Source of the DNA: Penicillus capitatus | Taxonomy: Eukaryota; Chlorophyta | Reading direction: 5' to 3' | DNA length: 64,000 nt | NCBI GenBank assembly: GCA_965649825.1 | Contig: OZ287715.1 | Location: 1-64,000, forward strand | Part shown: positions 38,144-48,741 of the stretch, piece by piece | How the letters are laid out: the number at the start of each line of letters is the position of its first letter | How positions within the stretch are numbered: the first letter of the stretch is position 1 | The notes under the pieces: generated by a model | What the model was told of the DNA's origin: nothing | What the model saw: the letters and a program-made list of their open reading frames with translations, nothing else | Database searches by the model: none | Translations under genes and position numbers: made by a program

Positions 38144-39723
38144 TTACGCAGCTGCAAGACAGTTTCCGCGTGCGTTTCGTTGTTGACATTGCTCACGAAG
38201 TTTTTCATAACGGTTTCGTAGATTGGATCTCCGATCGAAAACATGGGACAGCATAACATCCTTAGTAGGCATGCAAACTACAAGGCAAACGCTAGACGCG
38301 CCAGAAGCATGAATTGCACACCGTTGTGTTGTGAACTCCAGGCACATGATGATTCTGCCGTGCAGCTGTGATGTCGTCTTTTATTCAAACACGCAGACTG
38401 GGCAATGACAGAAATATAGGTACACAATGCATCTTCTCCACTGGTGTCAGACTCGGCGATTTTCTTGAGTATCCAATCCGGGCGAATTCTGCACTCCTTT
38501 GTTTTCACGATCCACGTGCACGTACCTGAAGCTGCCTTCAGCTGAGACCCTCGCGATTCTGAGACAGCTGTGTTACCAGAACACTTTTTTCGTTTCGTTG
38601 TTTGACGACAGGCTAATGCCTCTCTGACGATGTTCCTGTCAAGATTCTTTTGAATGTAAGGAAGCACATCCTAAACGTCGTCATGTATCCTCTGGTCGCA
38701 AAAACGATGGGATGCACATCGGTGATAGGACCGGTTTCGTCCAAAGTGGGTTCTCGAAGATTACATCTATCAATGGCCGCTTCGTACTCGCACAAAGGAT
38801 CTTGCCTGCAGATAGATGCGTTCTTGTACTGGAAGGCGCAGTAGTACGCGTTGGGGAGCCCTCGTTTTTCAAAGCTCTTGACTAACCCACACGCCTGCAA
38901 AGAATAATTAGGAATTAACATCGGTAGTGCACAAGACGCTACTGTTGGATGTGCTCCCTCTGGGCATGGTACATCCGGGGTCTCCCATTTCAAAACATCG
39001 TTCCAGTCAAAACCTTTCGCACTCGTGTTGAACGCGGCCTTGAATGCCTTCTGCCATTCTTTTCGCATAACGAGTAGCACCTTTAGGCATGAGTACCCGT
39101 CGTCCTTTACTAGAGTGAAGGAAGGAGATGTGCCTTTATGTACTGATCCATCGTGATCTGATAGAGCACGGGGAATGAATCAAAGGCGCACCGTTTGAGA
39201 ACAGAATTCCTGTGGACGCGTTAGCGAAGGCCATCAGAAATGGCCACACTCACCATCTACACATCGGCTGCTCATTGCATGCATTGCCGTCCAATCCAGA
39301 GCATTGCCATTGAAAGGCAAGAGACCCAACAACAAAAGGAGCATTTTGTCGACAAGGAGATTCTGCCTCGTCTTCCGTAATCTCCCGAAAGTAACAACTT
39401 TTCGCTCCGCTGAGCCACATGTGTTGTATGTCGTCTCGACACGTGGCATTGGGAGAAGGGGCTCACTTGTCCCAGTAACAGTCACCTGCTGAAAGACATG
39501 TTTGTTTGTTCGCTGCTGCGGAGCATTCCTATACGATGCACAGTTCGCGACAAATGACTGCCTCCTTTCTTGACTTACAGCATAGTGTGAAAGGTAGACG
39601 GAGAAAGTACTACCATGTCGATGTAAATAGCGAGCAGTGACAATTTTGCTGACCGTGCACTGCGCCGTTTCAGAGTTCCAACTACACAACGCCGTTTTGG
39701 AATCGCCGGTATATGAGATACCC
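38144..39723 (-). CDS. Cysteine-rich CRW-family protein, copy G; 5' end not found
   Basis: The family exons are recognisable: KTALCSWNSETAQCTVSK near 39680, a GDCYWDK segment near 39470, CAFDSFPVLYQITMDQY near 39185, NDVLKWETPDVPCPEGAH near 38990, ACGLVKSFEKRGLPNAYYC near 38880, DALCTYISVIAQSACLNK near 38430 and a terminal QCQQRNARGNCLAAA with TAA. Sequence is more divergent than in copies A, B and E. I could not find a signal-peptide exon upstream of 39723. Either it lies further away behind a longer intron, or the gene has lost its 5' end. Not all exon joins can be made in frame by eye, especially around 39470-39560, so decay is possible. Confidence 0.58.
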
Positions 39724-40738
39724 TACATCTAACGCCGATAGGTGGAAGCTTAAACTTGTATGTATCGCTGTTAAACCTAACGTCTCTGTGTACTCTATCC
39801 GTTCGTTCGCAATACGCATCGAAACGAAAGATTTCATGTCGCGAAAAGGGCGAGCGATTTTGGCATTCGAGCGACGCGGTCTATATTACGTGTCAAAAAT
39901 GAATCCTGCCGCTTCGTGAAATGCGTGCGGCCTTCGTTAAGCAGGGCTTACCTCGATGTGTGCTAGGTGACATGTGTATCGCTCGAGGAGAAACGACACA
40001 TAGAAGAATCGAAGATGAAGGCGCGACATCGTGCTGTGATGGAAAGTGTCGCACTCACGAAGTGGAAGAACGCGGAACTGTTGTTTTCAACAGTCATTGT
40101 CTGTATAATAATGAGCAGGACGGGTATCATCATGACCTCAGAGTCGTCGAACGAAAAAAAGGCCGTGAACAAACACCGAAAGGCCACTGGAAACGCACCG
40201 GGTTCCAGAACAGATGGTCTAAAAGCAATACGGAAATCTGTGAAACCTGCGAGTCGATTTATTTGCTGCGGTTCGTTCGACCTAACAGATTCTTGCATAA
40301 GCTTTTGGCAAATAGCGCCGCCATCCGTTCCGCGGAAGAAAGATACATTCTATGTATTCTCTAAAATCCAACGCGACTCCTTGATTACTGCCTCCTGGCG
40401 GCGGCGGCGGCTATTCGTATCCAATCTTTAACAAGTGGCGCTTTCTCGTTGCTGCTGGCATCTTTGACTGATCGCGATGCTCTCTAGTAGTACAAAAATC
40501 AAAATCTATGACACTACTTTTCCGCCTTACCCAAGATGCGCGACAAACAAAGGCATTAAATGTGCGTTTCTTTCTAATATCATCTGCATGCAGAATAGAC
40601 ATCTGGCTCATAACAAGGCAGCTAGCTGTACTGAAACGGACTCTTCTTGAGAAATGTCGGTTGAAGGAAGAACGGGGACACAAAATAACTCGTTAACGAA
40701 AACGGGTAGCTTGTCTTGACGCGTCTCTCAGAAAGCAT
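39724..40738. other. Stretch without a confident gene
   Basis: One open frame at 39967-40431 (+) has a hydrophobic stretch (LLFSTVIVCIIMSRTGIIM) in a basic context, but it has no supporting motif or clear splice signal. If copy G has a separate signal-peptide exon, it should lie here on the minus strand; I did not find one. Confidence 0.4.
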
Positions 40739-40818
40739 GCACGAATGGCGGAGAGGTCTAACGCGCTGGAATCAGGATCCAGTCCTTCGGGGCGTGGGTT
40801 CGAATCCCACTTCGTGCA
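40739..40818 (+). tRNA. tRNA-Leu (anticodon CAG)
   Basis: The sequence folds into a type II tRNA cloverleaf. The acceptor stem is GCACGAA paired with TTCGTGC, followed by discriminator A. The D arm is GCG...CGC, and the anticodon stem CTGGA/TCCAG encloses loop ATCAGGA, giving anticodon CAG for CTG codons. A short variable arm (CC-TTCG-GG) and the T arm GTGGG-TTCGAAT-CCCAC follow. No intron is present. The long variable arm and the A discriminator both fit leucine. Confidence 0.95.
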
Positions 40819-40985
40819 TCGCCCATTTTCCAAGACAGACGTTGTCATCGCCAGATTTCCATAGTTTAATGTCGACAACAACAACAAGCGAACAAACAAA
40901 CAGATTCCGTCTTCAGAGTAAATAGGAGACAGCAAGAATCGCGTGGACACATATTGTCTACACAAATCCTTCATCCCATCGTCGT

Positions 40986-43117
40986 TCACCCCTGAAACCC
41001 ACCCCATTCATCATCCTCTTCTTCACAGCATCCATCTTGTGATTGCACAGGCACAGTGTATAGACTCTTGTTTATAACTAGAGGATTATTCTTGATATCT
41101 GTAGTTTGATTGATGTGGAGGGGCTTTGTTGACACAAAAGATTCCAAAACACTCAAATCCAGTTCAATAGAAGTGTCCGATGTCAGTCGTGTATCGGATG
41201 CGATCGGCTGCGATGCGTCTATCAGTGGCCATTCCTGATTGCACGTCACCTGTCCTTTCTCCTGGACCACTGGCATAAGTGCTTGGAAAGGATCATCATC
41301 TGTCGACGTCCTGCAGCTCGGCGCTTCCGCAAAGACACCCCATTCGTTCTCAGATACCTCTGCCGCCTTAGAAACTGGCACCGGACACTGAACACTCTCT
41401 TCTTTGATAACAGATGATGATGACGCATGAGAGGACTGTAGTTGATGAAGCCACTCGGATGAAAAGATATCCTCATCCTTCAGTTCCTCTTCTGCATTTC
41501 TGCCTTCGGCAGGTGCCACGGTATGGCTATCCCCTTCTTCTTCCATGACATCTTGATTTTGGGATTCTTGAGAAGGGTTGCTTGATTCTGCCGATGCCGC
41601 ATTTACGAAACCGTCCCAATCGTTCTCAGACAGACAGGGCTCTTGTACAGTAGTAGTGTCTCCTGTGACGACAGAGAGCGATGGAGTCTCTCGTTTTGTC
41701 TCAGAAGGCTCTGAAGAATGTGACATGAAAGAAGATTGTGACGATTCTACAATGCCATCGAAGAGTTCGTGCAGATACGTGGAACGATGAACGTCTTCGC
41801 CAGACACACTGTCTCTCTCGTTTCTACTCGATTCGGCAAGGGATCCGGATGGTTGTTGATCTGGAAACAGCAATGGCACCGTGAAACGCAGTCGAGAGAT
41901 ATGGCAGTCGGTACTTGAAAAATGGACAAGAAAATCCAGATCTAGGTTGAGATCGTCGACAAGACCTGGCAGTTCTGAAGTAGAAGGACCACTAAGTGTC
42001 TCTGATGTGACTGGCGGGCTTGGAGACACTAGCATTGGCACGTGGCTCGATATCCTGTGAGTTAACGCATGCCTCGATGTCTCACCTTCATGACGAATGA
42101 CTTGTGTCACGCTTTCTCGGCGATGTGCTCGGACATAGGTTTCGTGGAGTCCCTAAACCACAACCCCTCATCGCATCTCGCACAAAGGCCAAAGAAAAAC
42201 GCCATACCAGTCTTCCGAGCAAACGCTGTTCTGTCATAGTGATTTTTGACGAAAGCTGAACGGGAGGGCCGCTCGTTCTTAGAAACCCTGCGGGTAGTCT
42301 GCGTGGATAGAGTAGAGGAATGCCTAATCGACTGTCAATACATGCATGAATCTTCATCTCGCTCAAAGTCACCAACGATCCCATGCGACCTAGAATCCAT
42401 TCGCATCTGTCGTTCTCAGGCAAGGACTGGACTTGAGCGCAACGGTTGTTGCGGCTGGACTCTGCCAAACATCAGCATCGTCGCTGAGAGATACTCCAAT
42501 CCCCTGAGCGTCAAAAAGGATGACAAGGAATCCGAATGGCTGTCAAATCGGGCCACGGTGACAGAGGTCTCTGCACTTGGCATCTCATCAAAGTCTCCAA
42601 ACTCATCCTCATCCTTCTCTTTGGCATCTGGTGGACGTGTGACTTCTGCCTCTTCAAAGTCGCCAAAATCATCATCTCCACCATCCACTAGTATCTCCTG
42701 TGGTACTGTTGGCAGCGGACGCGGTTTTGAATCGGCACAAGGCGAGGATGCATGTCCATCGGATCTTTCATCGACCGTGGCCGTATCGGTACTGCACTGC
42801 GAATCTCTTCGAGGCACTTTCATTTTCCACTCCCCTTTAAACATCTCGAGTTCCTCTCCTTCGCAGGCATCCGCATAGGTCTTCGCCCCGAGGTCTTTCG
42901 TGATATCGAGTGAACTGCATTCTTTTGCTGTTCTCGTGTCTACCACCATCGCTTCTACCGCTTCCTTTGTTATGTGTGACGCAAGGGCATCTCGTGCACT
43001 GTCTGGTGACCTTTCGACGTCGTCTGTGACAGGACCTGCCGTCCAGGAGTCGTTGGAATCGGGTGTTTCGGTCGACACGGCCTCCAACTGCTGGTCATCT
43101 TCTTCCTCGGAGTTCAT
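40986..43117 (-). CDS. Aftiphilin/gamma-synergin-like clathrin accessory protein
   Basis: The product is acidic and mostly disordered, with repeated acidic-aromatic motifs of the kind bound by AP-1/GGA gamma-ear domains: DDFGDFEEAE and EDEFGDFDEM in the first exon, SENDWDGFVNA, SENEWGVFAEA and the terminal EEDDEWGGFQG in the last. Between them is a more conserved, hydrophobic segment (SRLGIPLLYPRRLPAGF and RLLGRLVWRFSLAFVRDAM, about 42350-42190) split by short introns. This layout recalls aftiphilin, which links AP-1 and clathrin in endosome-to-Golgi traffic. The start is the ATG of MNSEEEDDQQLEAV. The assignment rests on motif pattern rather than on a folded domain, so another ear-binding accessory protein is possible. 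Confidence 0.55.
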
Positions 43118-43768
43118 GGCGGTCCTTGTCTTGCAGTTAAATACGCGGTTTGTGACGGGTCGGGTGAGATGCGTCTCCGTTTGATAGAAGAGGGGACCAC
43201 TTTCCATACTTGTCATGAAGAAACGCTTTTCAGTGAGAGAAAGATATTTTACGCGGGTCAAAGAATCGATGGCAAAACGGATCGCGATATGGCGCAGAAT
43301 GGACAAAAAGGATGTGACGGCCGAGATGCGTAGGATGACAGCAAAGCACACGCCTCGTCGCCAACTCTACGAGACGAAAAACAGCAAGGATTCCGCCATT
43401 CTCTACCACCAAATTCAACACCCCATCCGTCAATGCAATAGCTTTATGGACTCGCCAGCACGCATCAAGACGAAACACGCGTCGAGTGACGCTCGTTCAA
43501 GTGAACGCATGTCCCGCGGCTTTTACGGTACTCCCGACAGACGCATAAGGCACGGCGTTTCATCGGCGCTACTTTTGTTAGTGCTTTTTTGGAACGATCA
43601 ATGGATCTCCGGACAAGTTTCACCACGAGCATTTAAGAGTTGGTTGTTGCCGCAAATGATGGTTGGTCAGTTCCAGCGATATTCGCTGCGCATCATATTT
43701 TCAAAGGCGGATAAGAACGCAGACGACGTGTTTTTGAAAGAAGCCCGTTTCTCTCCACAGAGCGAGCC

Positions 43769-45570
43769 ATGAATTGCACACGCATCTCGTTTTTGGCAGT
43801 TTTGTTGCTGGCGTGTATCGCACAGCCAGGCGGCGCGGAGACGGACAATGCTTTCGCTTTGGCGCGATTGGCCCAGAATCCAACGAAACCACTCCAACCC
43901 TCACTCCTTTTTCGCACTACTTCTTCGGTGCGTTATCGCCATACCCTCCGCCCAACATTCCTGTCATTTCATTCGACTTCATTTCACTCGAAACACTTTC
44001 AGTCCTCTCTCATGTTATCTGTGTCATTGTCACTCTAGAGAGCGGAACGCGCATTGGCGCACACGCGAAGACTGCAGCAAAGAAAGAGAGTAGCGCGCTG
44101 TGCATGGAAAGACGATGCATGTGTGATCAGTGAAGATGCCGAGATTGACATCCTGACGAACTCAAAGAACGCCGATGCTCAGTACTACAGCGAGCACTTG
44201 GTACCGTTTTCCCTGACCATTGGACAGAACATGCATCGCACGGTGTTTTCAGCTGTGTGACAATTTCGAAGACGAAGAGCGCTGTTACGAATCCGGATGC
44301 CTCTGGTCGTCATTCACATGATCTGCTTAGAGTGACGAACGTGCCGTTTGGTGTAGGGTCGCAGGTGGGGCTTGTGAGTTCACTGTGGCTGGACACGAAG
44401 TGACTGGATGTTACCGAAACGCCACGTACTTCCTTCACTATGCCCACAACGACGATGTCTGTTCGGCACTGCCAGATGCATATACCTGCGAAGACAACAT
44501 CAACTGCAACTGGCATTGAGCACCGCATACCGTCTATCCAGGCAACAATGCCTCTGTGCTGCTGCAGGGATAAAACGCGAGGCTACTGCAACATCGATTT
44601 TTTTCACACCATGACGGATATCCCGAGCGAGCGTGGCCATCCCGAGGGATTCGATGAGGTCACTGTCTCAGCCTGATACACGCATATCTCATTGATGAAG
44701 ATTGGATATGTTCAGGTCATGGCTCTCATGTGGAATGCAGCCACGGTGGCGTTCAACGCAGACTATCCGACGCACAAAGATCGCGTGTTCGGTGTGGAAG
44801 AGATCTTGAAGTGGACACCTCCACCATTCGACTGCCCCGAGAGATTCCATCCGGTCGTATGCGCATATACCGAGCCCATTGTTCGACTCGTCTCGACGTC
44901 TGTCTACTGCGATGTCAGCTATGGACGCGACTGGGAGGCATGCAATGAAGATGAGATATGCACCGTTGTGGATGGCAACACGCGTCGCTGTTCCTTTGCC
45001 GATGGACAGATCGAACGAGCGTACTCTGAAGCACACAACGTCTACATCAACGCCATCCACGATCCCTACCTCCGAGATGTCGCCGGCACGGCATTCAACT
45101 GTTCACGAGCAGAGTCCATCTCGAAATGCGACAGAGGTTGCTCGACACCTGCATCAAGCCTCGCGTAACGTCTGTGGCGTGTGTTAGGTAACTGTGCATG
45201 GTTCAATGGCGAGGGATGCTCAGTCAGCAATGCGTATGTGCGAGAGGCCTATTTGGAGGATATTGATGAGGACTCGCATCCGATCTGTCACTTGTTTGTC
45301 ATTTCCGATCATGCCGCCTGCGGTAAACAGACGACGGCCAGGAGATGCGAAGCGGACGATCAGTGCATGTGGGATTCCGCCGATGGTACGATGTCGAACC
45401 AAACGTCGCTCCACTGCTAAAGTGCGTGACGCACAGGTGCCTGTTACACATCTGAGCAGGCGATCATCAATTACCTCCTGGAAAACGATTCCGATCTGAA
45501 GGAGGCGTTCGACGAAGTGGCAGACGCGTGCGAGAAACAGAACACGAAAAAGAGCTGTCTGGCCGTCTAG
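43769..45570 (+). CDS. Secreted cysteine-rich CRW-family protein, copy H
   Basis: Signal peptide MNCTRISFLAVLLLACIAQP. Family exons follow: VARCAWKDDACVISEDAEI near 44095, EERCYESGCLW ending at a splice donor near 44298, YCNIDFFHTMTDIPSERG near 44585, EEILKWTPPPFDCPERFH near 44800, HPICHLFVISDHAACGK near 45280, CEADDQCMWDS near 45350, and a last exon ending DACEKQNTKKSCLAV and TAG. The intron after the CLW codon removes 51 nt (GTCGTC...GTGTAG). This is the most divergent complete member, yet it keeps the module order and the terminal C-x-x-x-x-T-x-x-x-C pair. It is separated from the rest of the family by the tRNA and the aftiphilin-like gene. Confidence 0.72.
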
Positions 45571-45753
45571 GCACACAAGAGCACGTTCCCGTTGACACCC
45601 GTCATCCATGGCCCATCTCAATGAACCTCAAACGTCACGTCAATTTTCTTCCTCTTGACAGGCCTGTTACACTTTCATCATGTCTAGCACGCTGTTGGAC
45701 AGTTTGACTTTTGTGTTGTATTACAAGGCATGTTGATTACTGTTCGCTGAGAA

Positions 45754-46722
45754 TCAGTCTCTTGTGCGGGTTGTGATCTCAGTCATCATGTCTACGAGGC
45801 GATGTCCCAGTGTCTCCACCACTTCCGCGGCAAATCCGATCTCCTCATACCATTTTCGATCGCGTCCTTCGGTGAGCGTTGTCTCCAAGAGCGCCAAGGA
45901 GACGTGCAGGACACTCGCTGCAATGGCACCGGGTTCATAGGTGAGAACGAAATCGGTATAGGCGATCGCATCGTTCATCAGACGTGCTGCCACGGTCGTC
46001 ACTGCCGTCGTCGCAGCGATGTCTCGACAGAGCGAGAGCAACTCGCGCTGTGGATGTGGCAGCGTGATGTCAAAGTCGATGGTCCTCAGCAGCAGATGCT
46101 CAGCGGCGATCAACGCCTCCTTCTCGGCGTAGTATGCCTCGCCTGTCTTGACCGTCATGTCTGTTCTCCGTGCCGTGTGATGTCGCCACAGGGCTGGGCA
46201 GATGGCCACGATATCAGGAGAGGGATGGAAAACGGCATCGATGACATTCAGCAGATCCGTTGTGCGGCATTCGGCCTTCAAACGCACGTTTTGATAGAGG
46301 ACGAGCAAAACGGAACAGTGACTTCTTCGAGTTTGGAGGCGCAGAAGAGGCAAGCAGCAAGCATACGTTGTTCATGGGTGTCGCCGGAATGGGCTCGGCG
46401 GTAGCGATGGTACAGCGTCAATGCGGCACAGATACAGTCCGACGGCAAACGCAGAATCTGTCCAGCGATGCGCAGACGCAGGCAGTTTTCAAAATAGACG
46501 ACCACGTTGGACATCTCCTCGCCGTACGACCCCCCGTGACGCCTGCCTTCACACGGTAGAAGCTGGTCGGAAGTTGCTCATGACACCTATCGAGACATCC
46601 AGCTCGAACAGACTCTTCTCCAGTACCTGTACCACACGACTGAGCTTCCCTGCCTGCTTCCTCTGCTTGTCTGTGATGTGAATCGGCTCGCAGCGGGATT
46701 GAGAGAGATCCAGTAACTCCAT
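45754..46722 (-). CDS. Cyclin of the L/T/C/K transcriptional group
   Basis: The product contains a cyclin box: LPSDCICAALTLYHRYRR, then MLAACLFCASKLEEVTVPF, and after a further intron the second-fold helices with ALIAAEHLLLRTIDFDITLP, HPQRELLSLCRDI and AARLMNDAIAYTDFVLTY, where PGAIAASVLHVSLALLE follows. The ASKLEE signature and the L-x-T-I-x-F-D-x-x-x-x-H-P motif are typical of cyclins L, T, K and C, which pair with transcription- or splicing-linked CDKs. Which partner applies cannot be decided. The start chosen, MELLDLSQSRCEPIH, lies only 12 bp after the RPC3 stop on the same strand. Downstream ATGs exist, but the N-terminal helix preceding the box appears to begin here. Confidence 0.75.
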
Positions 46723-46734
46723 AAGCTACGTCCA

Positions 46735-48606
46735 TCACACTTTGATATGACCCGTCAAGAGAATCGCATGGCGCACTTCGTTGCCTTTCTTCAGTTCGTG
46801 CATCAATCGACAGTGTGTATTGAATGCTGCTTTGTACAAGTCTTTCTTGAGCTGCGACGTCGCATCATGCAAACGGACACGCCATGTGAAAAATGTCCGC
46901 GATGCGGCATGGTCTGCCGTCTGCGGAATGTCCTGCAGTTACAGACGGTATGGCTGATCGCCCACCCAAGGCGTTCGTTCCCCACCTGCATCTGTACGTA
47001 TCCTGCCTTCATCATACGGTAGAGAACGGTTCTGGTCTCTTTGAGGTCCAACATCGACAGATCGGCAATCTGCTTCTGCTCCAGTTGTTTCTTCAGCAAG
47101 AGCAGACGGAAGATCCGCAGAGCATGCATCCCAAATCGATCCCTATGTTTCACCCTTGCCACAGTCTAGGTCACAGGGACCTAACCGTATGGCTGTTTCG
47201 ATGAGCACCAGTTGGCAGCACTCGATGATACGCGTGAGATTCACACAGAAGACAGATCCATGTGCCTGTTCGCCCATATACGTCACGAGCTCCAACTGAT
47301 CATCCTTCAAGGCATTCAGCGCCGCTTCCAAATCCTCCGGAGCATCCTTTTCCATTTTGGCTGCCAAGACGTCGAACGATTTGACAATCTCATCGAGAGA
47401 CACCGGACGGGAAACGCCCTCGTGGATCTAGCCGTCACATCACCCTCGACAACGCGATTCGACATCTATGGATCCACTTTTGTTTCGCTGATTCTGGTCA
47501 CATCCAACATACATCTGAACGCAAAGCCTGCTTCCGGGCCGATCTTGGAAGTCACGAAATCCACACATGCTTTGTGGCGGAGACTGCGACTGAGCTCTTC
47601 GCTGTTGATTCTCCAGAGAATCACCTCTTCTTCATCAGATGTCTCTTCTGTTGAGACATACGGTCTGTGGTCACGTTTGTGTCATGACCAGGCGACAGAC
47701 CTGCTGAATCGTGCTTCCGTTTGCGTCCCGTCGTCTCAGAAAAGGCAACATCCATGATCAGATGCACCGGCAGCTTGAATCGAGACTGTTCGTATTGTGT
47801 GTAGCCTTCGGCCACGGCCTTGTCTTCTTCTGTCTTTCCTTTATCTGTTTGACGAGTAAGAGTCACCGTGTTCCTCTCGTTTCACACTACTGCTTGCCTT
47901 TGTTCGTGGCGCGTTTGGTCGAGACGGTGTGCAGTGCGAGTGGAGGAGGGTGTAATGTACAGGATGGACATCTTTCGATGTATCTGCCGTGTACCAGTCC
48001 CACAAAAGCAGCTGTTGCTTCCTCTTGAACGGCAGGCGCATCTTCTCCCCGTTTTCTGGCAACGTGAGCGAAGATCTGGTCGAGTCTAACAGCAACAGAT
48101 GTCGCACTTTTGCTGTCACGAAAGAAACTCACCTGAGGCGGCCGTTCTCTGACAGAGCTTCCACGATCGTCTCACTCATTTCATCACACGTGTCACGAAT
48201 GTGCGTCAGAAACCACGGCTTCCTGTCAGCTGTCATCATCATCCAACATAAAGGCACGAAAAGTGTGACCGCAAAAACAGAAGAACGCCGTCCAAGTCAG
48301 CTCGATAGATATACTGAGGTGGTTTCTGAGGAGTTCGTGGGTATTCCACGAAACATTGGACACAGTTGTGCTGCAGGAGAACGAGCAGGGCGTTCCTGAG
48401 AACAGAGCCTGAGGCGATGTCGCATCGACTGAGTTCCGATAGGGACATGGATCCCTTCTGCAACAGCTTCCGACAGACCTCCTACATTTCAGACGACTGC
48501 CTCTGCAATCTCCGTATCCTGAAAAGCACTCCACCGCGACAGGACTGCCGAAGAGATCTTGCAGGAGATGATGTGCCAGAGCACAAGCGTCAGGCGATCG
48601 ATCCAT
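46735..48606 (-). CDS. POLR3C: RNA polymerase III subunit RPC3 (POLR3C/RPC82)
   Basis: RPC3 belongs to the RPC3-RPC6-RPC7 subcomplex that helps Pol III initiate and open promoters. It consists of winged-helix domains. The first reads ACALAHHLLQDLFGSPVA, continues over a 53-nt intron (48482-48534) into EVCRKLLQKGSMSLSELSR and NALLVLLQHNCVQCFVEYP, closely following the family's first winged helix. Later segments include MSETIVEALSERPPQ and, near the C-terminus, FRLLLLKKQLEQKQIADLSM with RTVLYRMMKAGYVQMQ. The gene ends KGNEVRHAILLTGHIKV and TGA. An intron near 47440 carries GATGTGAC close to its acceptor. The chosen ATG opens the conserved first helix; GAAC/AAAC short repeats lie just upstream. 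Confidence 0.87.
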
Positions 48607-48635
48607 TCCGAACGAACGAACGAACAAACAAACGT
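48607..48635. repeat. GAAC/AAAC tetranucleotide repeat
   Basis: A short run of GAAC units passing into AAAC units lies immediately upstream of the RPC3 start codon. It is a simple microsatellite in the presumed 5' leader or promoter. No regulatory role can be claimed from sequence alone. Confidence 0.7.
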
Positions 48636-48741
48636 CGTACAAGGACGATACAGGCCAAAGCCAAGAGAACTTCGTGCAACGCGAGACCATCCCAGAATAT
48701 TAAGCGTCTCGGAGACAGATCTCGCGCGCATAAAGATACAA

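Noticed and set aside
39967-40431. Possible small membrane protein on the plus strand
   Set aside because: There is only one hydrophobic stretch and no homology that I recognise, in a region that otherwise looks intergenic.
43215-43772. Plus-strand open frame of 185 codons (basic protein)
   Set aside because: It lies mainly in the region between the divergent aftiphilin-like gene and CRW copy H, and its end overlaps the start of copy H; no motif supports it.
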